The translations under genes and the position numbers were made by a program. From the NCBI GenBank assembly GCA_036389295.1, contig DASVQB010000041.1, forward strand, positions 62,001 through 126,000: DNA of 64,000 nucleotides, given 5' to 3'. The stretch is from AC-37 sp036389295 (GTDB lineage: Bacteria; Actinomycetota; Thermoleophilia; Solirubrobacterales; Thermoleophilaceae). Each line of letters starts with the position of its first letter. Position 1 is the first letter of the stretch. Below, piece after piece: positions 40,596-51,700 of the stretch. The notes under the pieces are model-generated. The model was not told the DNA's origin. It made no database searches and worked only from the letters and a program-made list of their open reading frames with translations.

Positions 40596-41024
40596 TCAGA
40601 GCGCGCCCGGGCCCGTCCTGCCGCCGTCGGCGTACTCGGCGTCCTCCCAGTCGGCGCTCGCGCCGAGGCTGGCGCTCTTCAGCACCTTGAGCGAGAGCAG
40701 CGCGCACTTCATCCGGGTGGCCGAGATGTCGATGCCGAGCAGGTCGAGGACGAACGAGCGGTCGAGCGCCAGGAGCTCGCGCACGGGCATCCCCTTCACC
40801 TCGTCGGAGACCATCGAGGCGGACGCCTGGCTGATCGCGCAGCCCTGGCCGGAGAAGCGCAGGTCCTCGATGCGGCCGTCGTCGTCGACCCTCAGCTGGA
40901 CCCTCAGCTCGTCGCCGCACAGCGGGTTGACGTCCTCGAACTCGAGGTCCGGGTCGTCGAGCTCCCCGAAGTTGTGCGGGTGCTTGTAGTGGTCGAGGAT
41001 GGCCTCTCTGTAGAGCGCGTCCAA
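40596..41024 (-). CDS. sufU: SufU-type sulfur-transfer/scaffold protein
   Basis: The product has 142 residues and a TTG start. YREAILDHYKHPHNFG opens the NifU N-terminal fold. The three conserved cysteines are in NPLCGDEL, GQGCAISQASASM and TRMKCALLSLKVL. The insertion before the third Cys marks SufU rather than IscU. SufU accepts persulfide sulfur from SufS in a zinc-dependent way. The TTG at 41024 follows GGAGGGG by 2-5 bases and the sufS stop by 17. The acidic tail (WEDAEYADGG) is as in other SufU proteins. Confidence 0.93.
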   Translation of the reverse strand: MDALYREAILDHYKHPHNFGELDDPDLEFEDVNPLCGDELRVQLRVDDDGRIEDLRFSGQGCAISQASASMVSDEVKGMPVRELLALDRSFVLDLLGIDISATRMKCALLSLKVLKSASLGASADWEDAEYADGGRTGPGAL

Positions 41025-41041
41025 GGCCCCTCCGAGGCTAG

Positions 41042-42333
41042 CTACCCGAGCCCGAAGATCCGGCGGACCTCGGCCAGGCCGTCGACCAGCCTGTCGACCT
41101 CCGCGCGCGAGTTGTGCACGCCGAAGCTCGCCCGCGAGGTGGCGGGGACGCCGAGCCGCCGCATCAGCGGCTGGGTGCAGTGGTGGCCGGCGCGGATGCA
41201 GATGCCCTCGCGGCCGAGGATCTCGGCCACGTCGTGCGGGTGGACGCCCTCGATCGCGAACGAGACGGCGGGGCCGCGCGGCGGGCCGGTGGGCCCGAAG
41301 ATCCGGAGGCCGGGGACCTCGGAGAGCCGCGCGATCGCGTAGGCGACGAGGTCGGCCTCGTGGGCGCCCACCGCGTCCATGCCCAGCTCGCCGAGCCAGT
41401 CGAGGGCGGCGGCCAGGCCGACCGCCTCCGCGAACGGCGTCGTGCCCGCCTCGAACTTCCACGGCAGCGCGTTCCAGGTCGACTCCTGGAAGTCGACCTT
41501 GGAGATCATGTCCCCGCCCGCGAGGAACGGCGGCATCTCCTCGAGCAGCTCGCGCCGGGCGTAGAGGACGCCGATGCCGGTCGGGCCGTAGACCTTGTGC
41601 CCGGTGAAGCCGTAGAAGTCGGCGCCGACCGCGGCCATGTCGAGCGCCAGGTGGGGCGCGGCCTGGGCGCCGTCGACGAGGACGCGGGCGCCCATGCGGT
41701 GCGCGCGGGCGACGATCTGCGCGACGTCGTTGACCGTCCCGAGCGTGTTCGAGACGTGGACGACGCCGACGAGCTTCGGCGAGCGGGCCAGCTCGCGGTC
41801 GAGCGCGCTCTCGTCGAGGCGGCCGTCGGGCTGGATCGGGACGTAGCGGAGCTCGGCGCCGCGCTCCTTCGCGAGCAGCTGCCAGGGCACGATGTTCGAG
41901 TGGTGCTCCATCTCCGTGACGAGCACCGTGTCGCCGGGGTCGACGTTCGCCCGGCCCCAGGAGTGGGCGACGAGGTTGATCGCCTCGGTGACGTTCTTCG
42001 TGAACACCACCTCCTCGTAGGCGGCGCCGATCCAGCGGGCCACGGTGCGGCGGGCGCCCTCGAAGGCCTCCGTGGACTCCTGGGCGAGCGGGTAGACGCC
42101 GCGGTGGATGTTCGCGTTGTGCTCGGCCAGGGCCGAGTGGAGGGCGTCGAGGACGGCGCGCGGCTTCTGGGCGGTGGCCGCGCTGTCGAGGTAGACGAGC
42201 GGCCGGCCGGCGAACTCGCGGGAGAGGATCGGGAACTCGGCGGCGACGCGCTCGGGGTCGAGCGGCGCGGACGCCGCGACCGGCTCCGCCGCCGCGCCGG
42301 CCGACTCCTGCACCGCCTCCGCGGCCCGCGTCA

Positions 42334-42334
<1 letters not shown>
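41042..42334 (-). CDS. sufS: Cysteine desulfurase SufS
   Basis: The product has 430 residues. VYLDSAATAQKP is the N-terminal PLP-cradle segment. EMEHHSNIVPWQ, VDGAQAAPHL and GFTGHKVYGPTGIGVLY (PLP lysine in GHK) follow, and RAGHHCTQPLM carries the catalytic Cys of group II desulfurases. A 35-residue Ala-rich extension precedes the core. It makes persulfide from cysteine for SufU and SufBCD. The ATG shares one base with the sufC stop (TGATG). Confidence 0.95.
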
Positions 42335-43098
<764 letters not shown>

Positions 43099-43164
43099 CT
43101 GCCTCCGTGGTTCGTTCTCGCCGTGCCTGCCTGCGCCCTGCGCCGCCCGTCTGCGCTCCGCCGC

Positions 43165-43644
43165 CTACGCCGGCACGCCCGCCTCGGCGCGCGACTCGCG
43201 CGGAGGCTCGTGGCGCGCGCCGAACTCGACGAGCTCGGCGAGCGTGGTGCCCTGGAGCGCCCGGACGATCCCGCCCTGCACGCGCATCCAGAGGAGACGG
43301 GTCGAACAGGTCTCGCCGCGGTCGCCCCCGTGCGAGCACGCCACGCGCTCGGTGGGGACCTGGACGAAGCACTCCATCGGGGCGATCGCCCCCTCGAGCG
43401 CCAGGACGACCTCGTCCATGGCGATCTCCTCCGCGGGCCGGGCGAGCCGGTAGCCGCCGTGGGCGCCGCGGCTCGCCGTCACGAGGCCGGCCCGCTTGAG
43501 CGCCGCGACCACGTGCTCCAGGTAGGAGAGCGGCAGCCCCTCGAGCTCGGCGATCGCCTTGAGCGACGTCGGCTGCTCCTGCTCCGCCGACCCGAGCGCC
43601 ACCATCAGGCGGACGCCGTACTCGGTCTTCGCGGAGAAGGTCAC
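43165..43644 (-). CDS. Rrf2-family Fe-S transcriptional regulator of the suf genes
   Basis: The product has 159 residues and a GTG start. A winged HTH (AKTEYGVRLMVAL through SRGAHGGYRLARP) is followed by three Cys, C92, C103 and C113. This is the spacing of Rrf2 proteins such as IscR and NsrR that bind a [2Fe-2S] or [4Fe-4S] cluster. Its place immediately upstream of sufC suggests it senses cluster demand and represses the suf genes, including itself. TAGGAT (43653-43658) ends 8 bases before the GTG. The start avoids a longer upstream reading through the hairpin-rich gap. Confidence 0.9.
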   Translation of the reverse strand: MTFSAKTEYGVRLMVALGSAEQEQPTSLKAIAELEGLPLSYLEHVVAALKRAGLVTASRGAHGGYRLARPAEEIAMDEVVLALEGAIAPMECFVQVPTERVACSHGGDRGETCSTRLLWMRVQGGIVRALQGTTLAELVEFGARHEPPRESRAEAGVPA

Positions 43645-43652
43645 GGCGGGAA

Positions 43653-43658
43653 ATCCTA
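43653..43658 (-). promoter_or_regulatory. -10 element TAGGAT of the rrf2-suf block
   Basis: Ends 8 bases before the GTG at 43644, with no ribosome site. Confidence 0.55.
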
Positions 43659-43659
43659 G

Positions 43660-43938
43660 CAACGGGGTCGGATAAGCCTGGGGGCGGTCGGACCGGGCCG
43701 GGGGGCCCCGTCCACCCCCCGATCGGCGCGCCGCGCCGCTTCCAGCATGGGGGGTCTCGACACGCCCGACTGGGGGAACCCCCAACGAGGGTGGGGTGAG
43801 CACCCCGTTCAGGGGGGGCAAATTGTGGCCCACTCCGACGAAACGCCGGCAAGTTTGGAGCTTTCGCCCTAGGCGAGGGGGGCGAACTATGTCATCGTCC
43901 CCCTTTAGAGGGGCGTAATTGAGCATTGTGGAGGGGAT
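43660..43938. other. Hairpin-rich intergenic region between rrf2 and the response regulator
   Basis: No gene is seen in this stretch. It contains short perfect hairpins: TGGGGG-AA-CCCCCA (43771-43784), GGGGTG-AG-CACCCC (43793-43806) and CCCC-TTTAGA-GGGG-type near 43900. There are also several runs of six or seven G. The last 70 bases are markedly less G+C-rich and should hold the promoter of the response regulator. A structured leader, a small RNA or a multi-site operator are all possible. Confidence 0.45.
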
Positions 43939-43956
43939 TTGAGCGAGGAGCAGACA

Positions 43957-44619
43957 ATGGTGGAGGAGGCCGGGGTCGCCACCGCTAAGCGGGTGAACGG
44001 GTCCGTCAGCCCAAGCGACGAGCATCGTCGGCTGCGGGTGCTGCTCGTGGACGACGAGGACGTGGTGCACTGGGGATTCCGCATGGTGCTCTCGTCCGAG
44101 TCGTGGGTCGAGCGCTTCCACGCCGCCCACACGCCCGTCCGGGCGCTCGAGCTCGCCCGGCGCTACGAGCCGCACGTGGCGCTAATCGACCTCATGCTCG
44201 GCGGCGAGTCGGGCGCGGACGTCTGCGAGCAGATCCGCGAGGCGTCGCCGTCGACGCGCGTCCTCCTCATGTCGGGAGTCGAGCGGATCTCGGCGCACTC
44301 GGCCCGCGCCGTCGGCGCGTCCGGGTTCGTCCCCAAGGGGTGGGGCGCCCGCGACATCGCCGGCGCGGCGCGGATGGTCGGCCTCGGGATGACGGTGTTC
44401 ACGTCCGAGGGCCAGCAGCCGCCGAACCTGCTCACCGAGCGCGAGCGCGAGGTCCTGGAGATGATCGCCGCCGGCGCGACCAACCGCGAGATCGCGGCGC
44501 GGCTGTTCCTCTCGCCGCACACGGTGAAGGACCACACGAGCGCGCTCTACCGCAAGATGAAGGCGCGCAACCGCGCCGAGGCCATCCTGCGCGCGCAGCG
44601 CATGGGCCTCCTGGCGTAG
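43957..44619 (+). CDS. NarL/LuxR-type response regulator
   Basis: The product has 220 residues. The receiver domain (about 26-140) has the acidic pair D32-D33 in VLLVDDED, phospho-acceptor D78 in VALIDLMLGG, the Ser of LLMSGVE and Lys in GFVPKGW. The LuxR HTH (about 155-215) reads LTEREREVLEMIAAGATNREIAARLF then HTVKDHTSALYRKM. No histidine kinase is adjacent. The ATG at 43957 follows GAGGAG by 6 bases; a TTG 18 bases upstream is the alternative. It is convergent with the PucR gene with no gap, so each transcript may reach into the other. Confidence 0.9.
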   Translation: MVEEAGVATAKRVNGSVSPSDEHRRLRVLLVDDEDVVHWGFRMVLSSESWVERFHAAHTPVRALELARRYEPHVALIDLMLGGESGADVCEQIREASPSTRVLLMSGVERISAHSARAVGASGFVPKGWGARDIAGAARMVGLGMTVFTSEGQQPPNLLTEREREVLEMIAAGATNREIAARLFLSPHTVKDHTSALYRKMKARNRAEAILRAQRMGLLA

Positions 44620-45831
44620 CTACTCGCCGGACTCCGTCGCCCGGTCCAGCCGCCGCCGCTCGAGGGCCCACCACACCTCGAGCACGTCCTCGGTGTCGCG
44701 CAGGTCGGTGCCCGTGAGCTGCGAGAAGCGGTCCAGGCGGTGGCGGAGCGTGTTCGGGTGGACGTTCAGGGCGCGGGCGCACTCGTCGATCCGCATCCCG
44801 TGGTGGAGGTACTCGCGGACCGTGCACTCGAGCGTGGCGCCGAACTCGCCGAGCTCGCGGAGCGGCTGGAGGTAGCGGCGCACCAGCCGCTCCCCGAGGT
44901 AGCCCTCGGTGAGGATCGCCGGCCGCAGCGACAGGTCGTCGATCGTGACGACGCCGCTGAGGCCGAACGCCAGCGCGGTGTCGAGCGCGCGGGTGGCCAG
45001 CTGGAACGAGGTGTCGAGGCGCGCGAGCTCCGACTCGGCGCCGACGCCGATCACGCCGCGGACCGTGCCGTTGACCCGCGGGGGCTTGGAGACGACGCCG
45101 CAGATGTCGCCGTCGACCGCCGCCACGACCACGCCGAACCCGCGCTCGCCGCCCGTGGCCTCGATCTCGCGCGCGAGGGCGCGCTCGTCGGCGTCCTCGG
45201 CCGGCCGGGCGCGGAACGCCAGGTAGCGGCCGCCCGGCTCGAGCCCGAACGACGCCGCCCGCCGGTGCACGTCGCCCGACGGGAGCGTCCCGTGGAGCAG
45301 CGCGCGGACGAACCACTCCCGCTGCTCCTCGCTCCCCGCGGCCAGCTCGCGCTCGGCCTCGCGGTGGGCGGCCGAGCTGTTCATCTGGATGGCGTCGGCC
45401 CACTCCCACATCGAGTAGAGCCAGTCGAGCTGGGTCCCCTCGTCGACGCCGCTGGCGGTCGCCCGCTCGTGGACCATCTCGCACGCCCGCTTCACCGCCA
45501 CCCGGCGCGCGTGGATGATGTCCTCCATCGTCATCCCGTGACGGGCCAGCTCGGCGGCCTCCTCGGCGGTGCGGTCGAGCTCGTCCTGGGTCGGGGGGCG
45601 GTCCTCGGCGATCGCCGCGAGGGCGCGCTCCATGTCGGCTCGGGCGAAGCCCTGCCAGAGCGCGGGCGGCACGGCCGCTATCGCGGGGACCGACCGGGCG
45701 ACCGCCTGGAAGATCTCCTTGATGAAGCGGTCCTCGTCCTCCCGGATGATGTCGTGGCGGTCGTCGGCGACCGCGGCGCGCGCGGGGGCGGGGCGCGGGG
45801 AACGGGCGGGTGCGAAGCGATTACGAGCCAC
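44620..45831 (-). CDS. PucR-family (CdaR-like) transcriptional regulator
   Basis: The product has 403 residues and a GTG start at 45831. The N-terminal helical sensor region (about 25-170) includes HGMTMEDIIHARRVAVKRACE. A GGDEF-like central domain follows, with the FRARPAEDADERALAREIE and VVAAVDGDICGVV pattern. The C-terminus has the PucR HTH: LECTVREYLHHGMRIDECARALNVHPNTLRHRLDRF. Members regulate purine, sugar-acid or amino-acid catabolism; the target is unknown here. A GGGGGAAC stretch lies 9-10 bases before the GTG. The 157 bases upstream hold no gene. Confidence 0.87.
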   Translation of the reverse strand: MARNRFAPARSPRPAPARAAVADDRHDIIREDEDRFIKEIFQAVARSVPAIAAVPPALWQGFARADMERALAAIAEDRPPTQDELDRTAEEAAELARHGMTMEDIIHARRVAVKRACEMVHERATASGVDEGTQLDWLYSMWEWADAIQMNSSAAHREAERELAAGSEEQREWFVRALLHGTLPSGDVHRRAASFGLEPGGRYLAFRARPAEDADERALAREIEATGGERGFGVVVAAVDGDICGVVSKPPRVNGTVRGVIGVGAESELARLDTSFQLATRALDTALAFGLSGVVTIDDLSLRPAILTEGYLGERLVRRYLQPLRELGEFGATLECTVREYLHHGMRIDECARALNVHPNTLRHRLDRFSQLTGTDLRDTEDVLEVWWALERRRLDRATESGE

Positions 45832-45988
45832 GATGCCGTTGTTCCCCCGCGAGACGCCTTCGATTCCTCGGTCCGATAGCCAATTGCGTGCCCACTGCGC
45901 TCGGCGAGGGCAGAAATAGTATTGGTGGCGGAGGTCGCAGGACGCAGTTACTGCGAGCGCCCTCGCCGCTTCGTGGACGGGGAGTCGG

Positions 45989-47542
45989 CTAGGAAGCGGA
46001 CTCGCTGAGGCGCCGCGCGCGCTCCAGGCGCGCCAGGAAGTCGTCGTCGAGCGGCTTGGGCTCGCGGTCCGACGTGTCGCGGCGGATCGGCTCCCGGGTT
46101 CGGGCGGCGGCGCGCTGCGGCCTGACGGCGGCCGCCGAGGCGGCGGCCAGCTCGGCCTCGCGCCCGCTGAGCGCGTCGCGCAGGCGGCGCTCGACCCCGA
46201 CCTGGACGCGAAGCTCCTCCTCCGTGGTGGCGCGGCGGCGGCGCTCGAGGTCGAGCTCGCTGCGAGCCTGCTCGAGGTGCCTGTGGACAGCCGCGAGCTT
46301 GGCGCGCAGCTCCTCGGCGTCACCGTCGTCCCCGGCCGGCTGCGGGCGCTCCCGAAGCTGCGACTCGGCGACCTCGCGCCCGCGCCGCTCGGCGTCCGCC
46401 TCGGTCCGCGCGCCGGCGAGCTCGCGCTCGACCTCGGCGATCCGGTCCCGCGCCCCGGCCAGCTCCGCGTCGCGCTCGGCGAGCCGGGCGCCCAGGTCGG
46501 CCAGCTCGGCGTCGGCCTCGGCACGGGCCGCGTTCGCGGCGAGCGCCTCGGCGAGCCGCGCCTCGAGGTCGTCGGCGGTGCGCCGGGCCTCGGCCAGCTC
46601 CGCGTCGCGCGCGTGGCCTCCGTCCCGTGCCTCGGCGAGCCGCGCCTCCACGTCGGCGGCCGCCTGGCGGGCCTCGGCCAGCTCGGCCTCCAGCTCGGCG
46701 GCGGCTCCGCGGGCTCCGGCGAGCTGCGCGTCCAGCTCCGCCGCCCTGCAGCGTGCCTCCGAGAGCTCGGCCTCGCGGTCGTCCGACCCGCCGCGGGCTC
46801 CGGCGAGCTGCGCCCGCAGGTCGTCGGCGGTGCGCCGGGCCTCGGCCAGCTCGGCGTCGCGGTCGGCCAGCTCGGCGTCGCGGTCGGCGAGCCGGTCGCG
46901 CGCGGCGGCCAGGTCGGACTCGAGCCGCATCAGCCGCTCGCCCGCCTCGGCCAGGACCGACTCCATCGCGGCGACGGCGGGTGCGGGCGAGGCGGCGGGC
47001 GAGGTGGCGTCCGCCTCCGTCGCGGCGGCCGCGGGTGCGGGCGAGGCGGCTGCCGGCGCCGCGTCGGGCGCGGGGGTCGGGGCGTCGGAAGGCGTCGGGG
47101 GCACCGGGCTCGCGGTCGCAGACGGCGCGCTCGAACGGGTCGGGCGCCTCGCGGGCTTCTCCTTGCGGGCGCCGGGATGCGGAAGCTCGGCCACGACCTC
47201 GCCGCCGGCCACCAGGGCGAAGCGCGCGTCCGGGTCCTCGACCGTCACAGCGACGACCATGAACGCGCCGCGCCACGGCTCGCCCTGCGGCGTCGCGATC
47301 GCCGGTCCGGCGGTCGGATCGGGCAGAGCGGCCACGCGCTGCCGCTCGCCGTCCAGCTCGATCTCGAGCTCGACGTCGTCCGGGACCAGCCGCTCGGGCG
47401 CGGCGAGCCACACGCCGGTCGCGCGCGCGAGGCCGACGTCGTCCGCGGCGGGCACGAACTCGAAGTCCTCGAGCACGAAGGCCAGCCTGTCGCGGGCCTC
47501 GCGGTCCGACTTCCTTTGCGATGAGCGGGAGAAGAGGGTCAT
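45989..47542 (-). CDS. Long coiled-coil protein of unknown function
   Basis: The product has 517 residues. Residues 1-110 form a compact domain (RDRLAFVLEDFEFVP, DVELEIELDGERQRVAALPDP, FALVAGGEVVAELPHPG) with a beta-rich look. Residues about 115-190 are a Pro/Ala/Ser linker. Residues about 195-470 are an unbroken Ala/Glu/Arg/Leu coiled coil with repeating AELAEARRTADDLEA-type units. The end is basic then acidic (LDDDFLARLERARRL). There is no signal peptide or membrane span. By architecture it could be a structural or scaffold protein. The ATG follows GAGGCAAG. The repetitive Ala-rich DNA gives long open frames on both strands; only this one has coherent domain structure. Confidence 0.7.
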   Translation of the reverse strand: MTLFSRSSQRKSDREARDRLAFVLEDFEFVPAADDVGLARATGVWLAAPERLVPDDVELEIELDGERQRVAALPDPTAGPAIATPQGEPWRGAFMVVAVTVEDPDARFALVAGGEVVAELPHPGARKEKPARRPTRSSAPSATASPVPPTPSDAPTPAPDAAPAAASPAPAAAATEADATSPAASPAPAVAAMESVLAEAGERLMRLESDLAAARDRLADRDAELADRDAELAEARRTADDLRAQLAGARGGSDDREAELSEARCRAAELDAQLAGARGAAAELEAELAEARQAAADVEARLAEARDGGHARDAELAEARRTADDLEARLAEALAANAARAEADAELADLGARLAERDAELAGARDRIAEVERELAGARTEADAERRGREVAESQLRERPQPAGDDGDAEELRAKLAAVHRHLEQARSELDLERRRRATTEEELRVQVGVERRLRDALSGREAELAAASAAAVRPQRAAARTREPIRRDTSDREPKPLDDDFLARLERARRLSESAS

Positions 47543-47674
47543 CTTGCCTCGGCGGGTCTGTATCGGCAGCACCGCGCCGACGGCTGAGGCGCGCACCGCG
47601 GCCGGACGGAGGGGTCGTCCCCGCCGATGCGCCAGATCCCCCCGGGCGGGGGAGCGGTCCACCCGGTCCGCGCC

Positions 47675-47760
47675 AGCCGCGCTGAGCGCAGAGCCGAGGC
47701 TGAGCGCCGAGCGGCGGGTGGGCGCCGAGCCGCGCTGAGCGCAGAGCCGAGGCTGAGCGC
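47675..47760. repeat. Two identical 33-bp direct repeats upstream of the desaturase
   Basis: Copies at 47675-47707 and 47728-47760 are identical over 33 bases. A further 10-base partial copy starts at 47763. They lie in the 276-base gap between the divergent coiled-coil and desaturase genes; no gene is seen in the gap. CATACT near 47774 could be the desaturase -10. Confidence 0.75.
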
Positions 47761-47818
47761 GAAGCCGCGCTGGCATACTCGCGGGCGAAGCCGCAGGCGA
47801 GCCGAGAGGAGGCTGGGC

Positions 47819-48718
47819 GTGACCAGGACGCAGCGGATCGGGAACCTCGCCGGACTCGCCATCCCGTTCGCGGCCTTCGTGGTCGCGATCGCGATGCTCT
47901 GGGGCAGCCTCGTGGGGCCCTGGGACCTCGCGATCCTGGCCGTGCTGTACGTCGCGACCGGCCTCGGCGTGACGGTCGGCTTCCACCGGCTCCTGACCCA
48001 CCGCTCGTTTCGCGCCCACAGGCCGGTCGAGTACCTGTTCGCGATCCTCGGCTCGATGTCGGTGCAGGGGTCGGTCGTCGACTGGGTCGCCGACCACCGC
48101 ATGCACCACGCGCACGCCGACCGCGACGGCGACCCGCACAGCCCGTACGGCCACGGCGAGGGCTTCGTCGCGAGCCTCCGCGGCCTCTGGCACGCCCACG
48201 CGGGCTGGCTGATCGTCCGCGGCCACCAGGCCGACCACCGCCGCTACGCGCGGGAGCTGACGGAGGATCGCGGGATGGTCGCGATCAGCCGGGCGTTCCC
48301 GCTGCTCGTGCTCGCGGGGCTCGCGCTCCCGGCGGCGCTCGGGTACGCGCTCAGCGGCGGCGCCGCCGGCGCCGTGACGGGGTTCGTCTGGGGCGGGCTC
48401 GTTCGGGTCTTCCTGCTGCACCACGTCACGTTCAGCATCAACTCGATCTGCCACTTCTTCGGCCGCCGCCGGTTCGAGACCCCGGACCGCTCGACCAACG
48501 TGAGCTGGCTCGCGCTGCTGTCGTTCGGCGAGGCCTGGCACAACAACCACCACGCGTTCCCGCGGTCGGCGCGGCACGGGCTGCGGTGGTGGGAGGTCGA
48601 CCCGGGGGGCCTGCTGATCCGCGCGATGCGGCGGCTCGGGCTCGCGTGGAACGTGGTGGAGATCCCGCGCGAGCGGCAGCACGCCCTGGCGCTCAGCCCT
48701 CCTCGATCGTCCAGCTGA
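47819..48718 (+). CDS. Acyl-CoA/acyl-lipid desaturase (delta-9 type)
   Basis: The product has 299 residues and a GTG start. The three histidine boxes binding the di-iron centre are visible: HRLLTH near residue 59, HRMHH near 97 and HNNHH near 241. Four to five hydrophobic spans separate them. It introduces a cis double bond in fatty acyl chains at the membrane, probably for fluidity control. The GTG follows AGGAGG at 6 bases, so unlike many neighbours this mRNA has a leader, and the 33-bp repeats lie just upstream. The last 26 bases overlap the convergent STAND gene. Confidence 0.92.
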   Translation: MTRTQRIGNLAGLAIPFAAFVVAIAMLWGSLVGPWDLAILAVLYVATGLGVTVGFHRLLTHRSFRAHRPVEYLFAILGSMSVQGSVVDWVADHRMHHAHADRDGDPHSPYGHGEGFVASLRGLWHAHAGWLIVRGHQADHRRYARELTEDRGMVAISRAFPLLVLAGLALPAALGYALSGGAAGAVTGFVWGGLVRVFLLHHVTFSINSICHFFGRRRFETPDRSTNVSWLALLSFGEAWHNNHHAFPRSARHGLRWWEVDPGGLLIRAMRRLGLAWNVVEIPRERQHALALSPPRSSS

Positions 48719-51700
48719 CCGGCCGCCGCGCGTCCGGCTCGTAGGCGCAGAAGGTCCCGGTCCGGACGGTCGCGTCGAGCTCGCGCCCGAGGTCCGGGCT
48801 GTAGTCGGCGATCCGCCGGAGCGCGGTGCGGATCGACCGGGTCGCGTTCACCCGCGCGCGCTCGGCGCTCGATCCGGCCCGCCGGTCGCGGCCGCCGAGG
48901 CCGACGGCCCCCGCCAGCTCCCGGGTGAGGTGGTCGATCTCCTCGCGCGCGCGGGCGGCGCGCTCGGGGTCGCTCCAGGACTCCGCCTCTTCGAGCTCCT
49001 CGCGCAGCTCCTCGAGCCGCTCGCGGTAGGCGGCCTTCGCCCGGGCGTCCAGGAGCGGGCCGGCGTCGCCCTCCCCGACCCGAAGCCCGGCGTCCGCGGC
49101 GGCCGCCGCGGCGAGTCGGCGGCGGCCCTCCGCCTCGCCGCCGACCAGCTCGAGCGCGTGCACCTCGACCCCCGGGCTGGCGAGGAGCCGCGCGAGGTAG
49201 CGGACGCCCTTGCTGTCGCGGACGCGCACCGAGCGGCCCTCGTACTCGAAGAGCCAGACGTCGCCCTCGCGCCGCAGGGAGGCCGCGGGCGCGGGCGCGA
49301 GACTGAGCCCGCCGCGCAGCTCCGCAGCCGCGGCCGCGATCCCGTCCGCGCCGAGGGCCGCCGCCCGCTCCGAGGCCTCCGCCAGGAGCTCGTCGCCGCG
49401 CTCCCGGTCGCCGGGCGCGCCGCGGCCGAGGAGCATCCGCGCCTCCTCCAGGCACAGCATCGCCAGCACCGGCCGCGCCCCCGACCGCTCCGCCTGCGCC
49501 CGCGCCGCGACGAGGTGGGCCTCGGCGGCGTCCCAGTCGCGGCGCACCGCGGCCAGCAGCGCCAGGTTCCGCGACACCGGCCCCACGTACGCGCCGTGGA
49601 GCGCGAGCACGTTCCGCCCGGCGAACGGGGACAGCAGCTCGTATAGCGCGGCCGCCCGCCGCTCGTCGCCGAGGTGGGCCACGACCTCGCTCGCGACGCC
49701 CATCGCGATCAGCCACGTGTCGTTGCGCGGGATGTCCGCGAAGTCCCGGGCGGCGAGCCGGTCGAGCTCGCGGCGCGCCTCCGCCTCCCGCCCCTGGTGG
49801 CAGTAGACGAGCGCGAGCCCGGCCCGCCACACGCGCAGCCCGGGCGCCGCGTCGGCCACCTGGCGCGCCGCGCGCTCCAGCTCCGCCAGCCGGCCCCGGC
49901 TCCAGTACGAGGCCCACCGCAGCCCGGCGACCACGAGCGGGACCGCCTCGTCGCGAGCGCGCTCGCCGTGCGCCTCGCCCTCGGCCATCAGCCGCTCGGC
50001 GTCGTCGAACCGCCCCTCGATCAGCGCCCGCCTGGCGCGCTGGACGGCCACGTGCGCGTGCGCGCGCGGGTCGGACAGCTCCCGGACGAGCCGGTCGAGC
50101 GCCTCCAGCTCGAGGTCCGCGCCGGCAAGGTCGTCCACGCCGAGGTACAGGTCGATCTGCCGGCTGCGCGCCGTGACCGCGAGGTCGATGTCGCCGGTCT
50201 CCTCGGCCAGCGCCAGCACCTCCTCGGAGTAGGCGCGGCACTCCTCGACCCGCCCCGCCGTCCACCGGACGAGCTGCGCGTTGCTAAGGACGTAGGCGAG
50301 TGTGGCCGGGTCGCCGAGCCCGCGCGCCGCGGCGATCGCCTCGTCGACCAGCTCCTCGCGCCGGTCCCCCGCGTCGCGGCGGTCGAAGAGCTGCACCGCG
50401 AGGCGGACCGTGAGCCGCGCCCGCAGCCCCACCTCGGCCGCGTCGAGCCGTCGCAGGGCCTCCTCGAGCAGGGCCACGACCTCGTCGTCGACCAGCCCCG
50501 GCTGGCGGGCGAAGGCGCGGAACGCGAGCGCCGCCTCGGCGAGGAGGTCGGGCCTGTCCAGCGACCGAGCCGCGCCCGCCGCCGCCAGGAGCGTCTCGCG
50601 CGCCGCGCCGTCCCCGGCCCGCACCCGCGCGCGGCCGAGCGCCAGCAGCAGCTCCGCCCGCCGCTCCGTCCCGGAGCCCGCCAGCTCGAGCGCCCCCAGG
50701 GCGCCCTCGAACAGGCGCGCCGCCTCCTCGTACGCGAGCAGCCTCATCGCCCGCCGGCCGGCGCGGGTCGCGTAGTCGACCGCCTTCTCCGCGAAGCCCA
50801 CCGGGGCCGCGAGCAGGTAGTGGTGCGCCAGCTCCGCGAGGTGGGCGTCCACCGCCGCGCCGTAGCGCTCCGAGAGGGCGTCGCCGACCGCGCCGTGCAT
50901 GCGGGTCCGGCGCGAGGGGGCGAGGTCCCCGTAGAGCGTCTCGCGCACGAGCCCGTGCGCGAACCGATACGCCCCCGGCGAGCCGGGGACCTCGCCGGCC
51001 AGCCCGGCCGACGACGCGCGGTCGAGCGCGTCCAGCAGCTCCTCGCGGCCGGCGCCGGTGGCCCGCTCAAGCACCGCCAAGGGCAGCTCGCGGCCGATGA
51101 CCGCCGCGAGCCCGAGCGTCTCCACGACCTCGGGGCCGAGCGGCGCGAGCCGGCGGCGGATCGCCTCGCGGACCGTGTCCGGCAGCGGGATCCGCGCCGG
51201 ACCGCCGGCCCGTCCGCCGTCCGGCCGCAGCCCGCCCTCGACCGCCAGCAGCCGGACCACCTCGCTGGCGAAGAACGGGTTCCCCTCGGTCGTCTCCCAC
51301 AGCTCGCACGCGAGCGCGGGCTCGGGCCGCACCCCCTCGCGCCGCTCCACCAGCCGCGCGACGTCGTCGGGGTCGAGCCGCCGCAGCACCACGCGCGTGC
51401 CCTCGCGAGCCACCTCCACCACGAGCTTCTCGATCTCGGGCCGCGCCTGCGCGGCCTGCTCCTGGTAGGCCGCGAGCACCAGGATCGGCGCCCCGCGCAC
51501 GGCGTGGCAGGCGAACTCGAGCATCCGCAGCGTCGACGGGTCGGCGGCGTGGAGGTCGTCCAGCACCAGCGCCAGCGGCCGCTCCGCGCTCAGGGCGCGC
51601 AGGAACGTGGCCACGGCGTCGAACAGCGCGAACCGCGCCTGGTCGGTGTCGAGCGAGCCGGGCTCGTCGATCCCCGGGACCTGCTCGCGGACCTCCGGCA

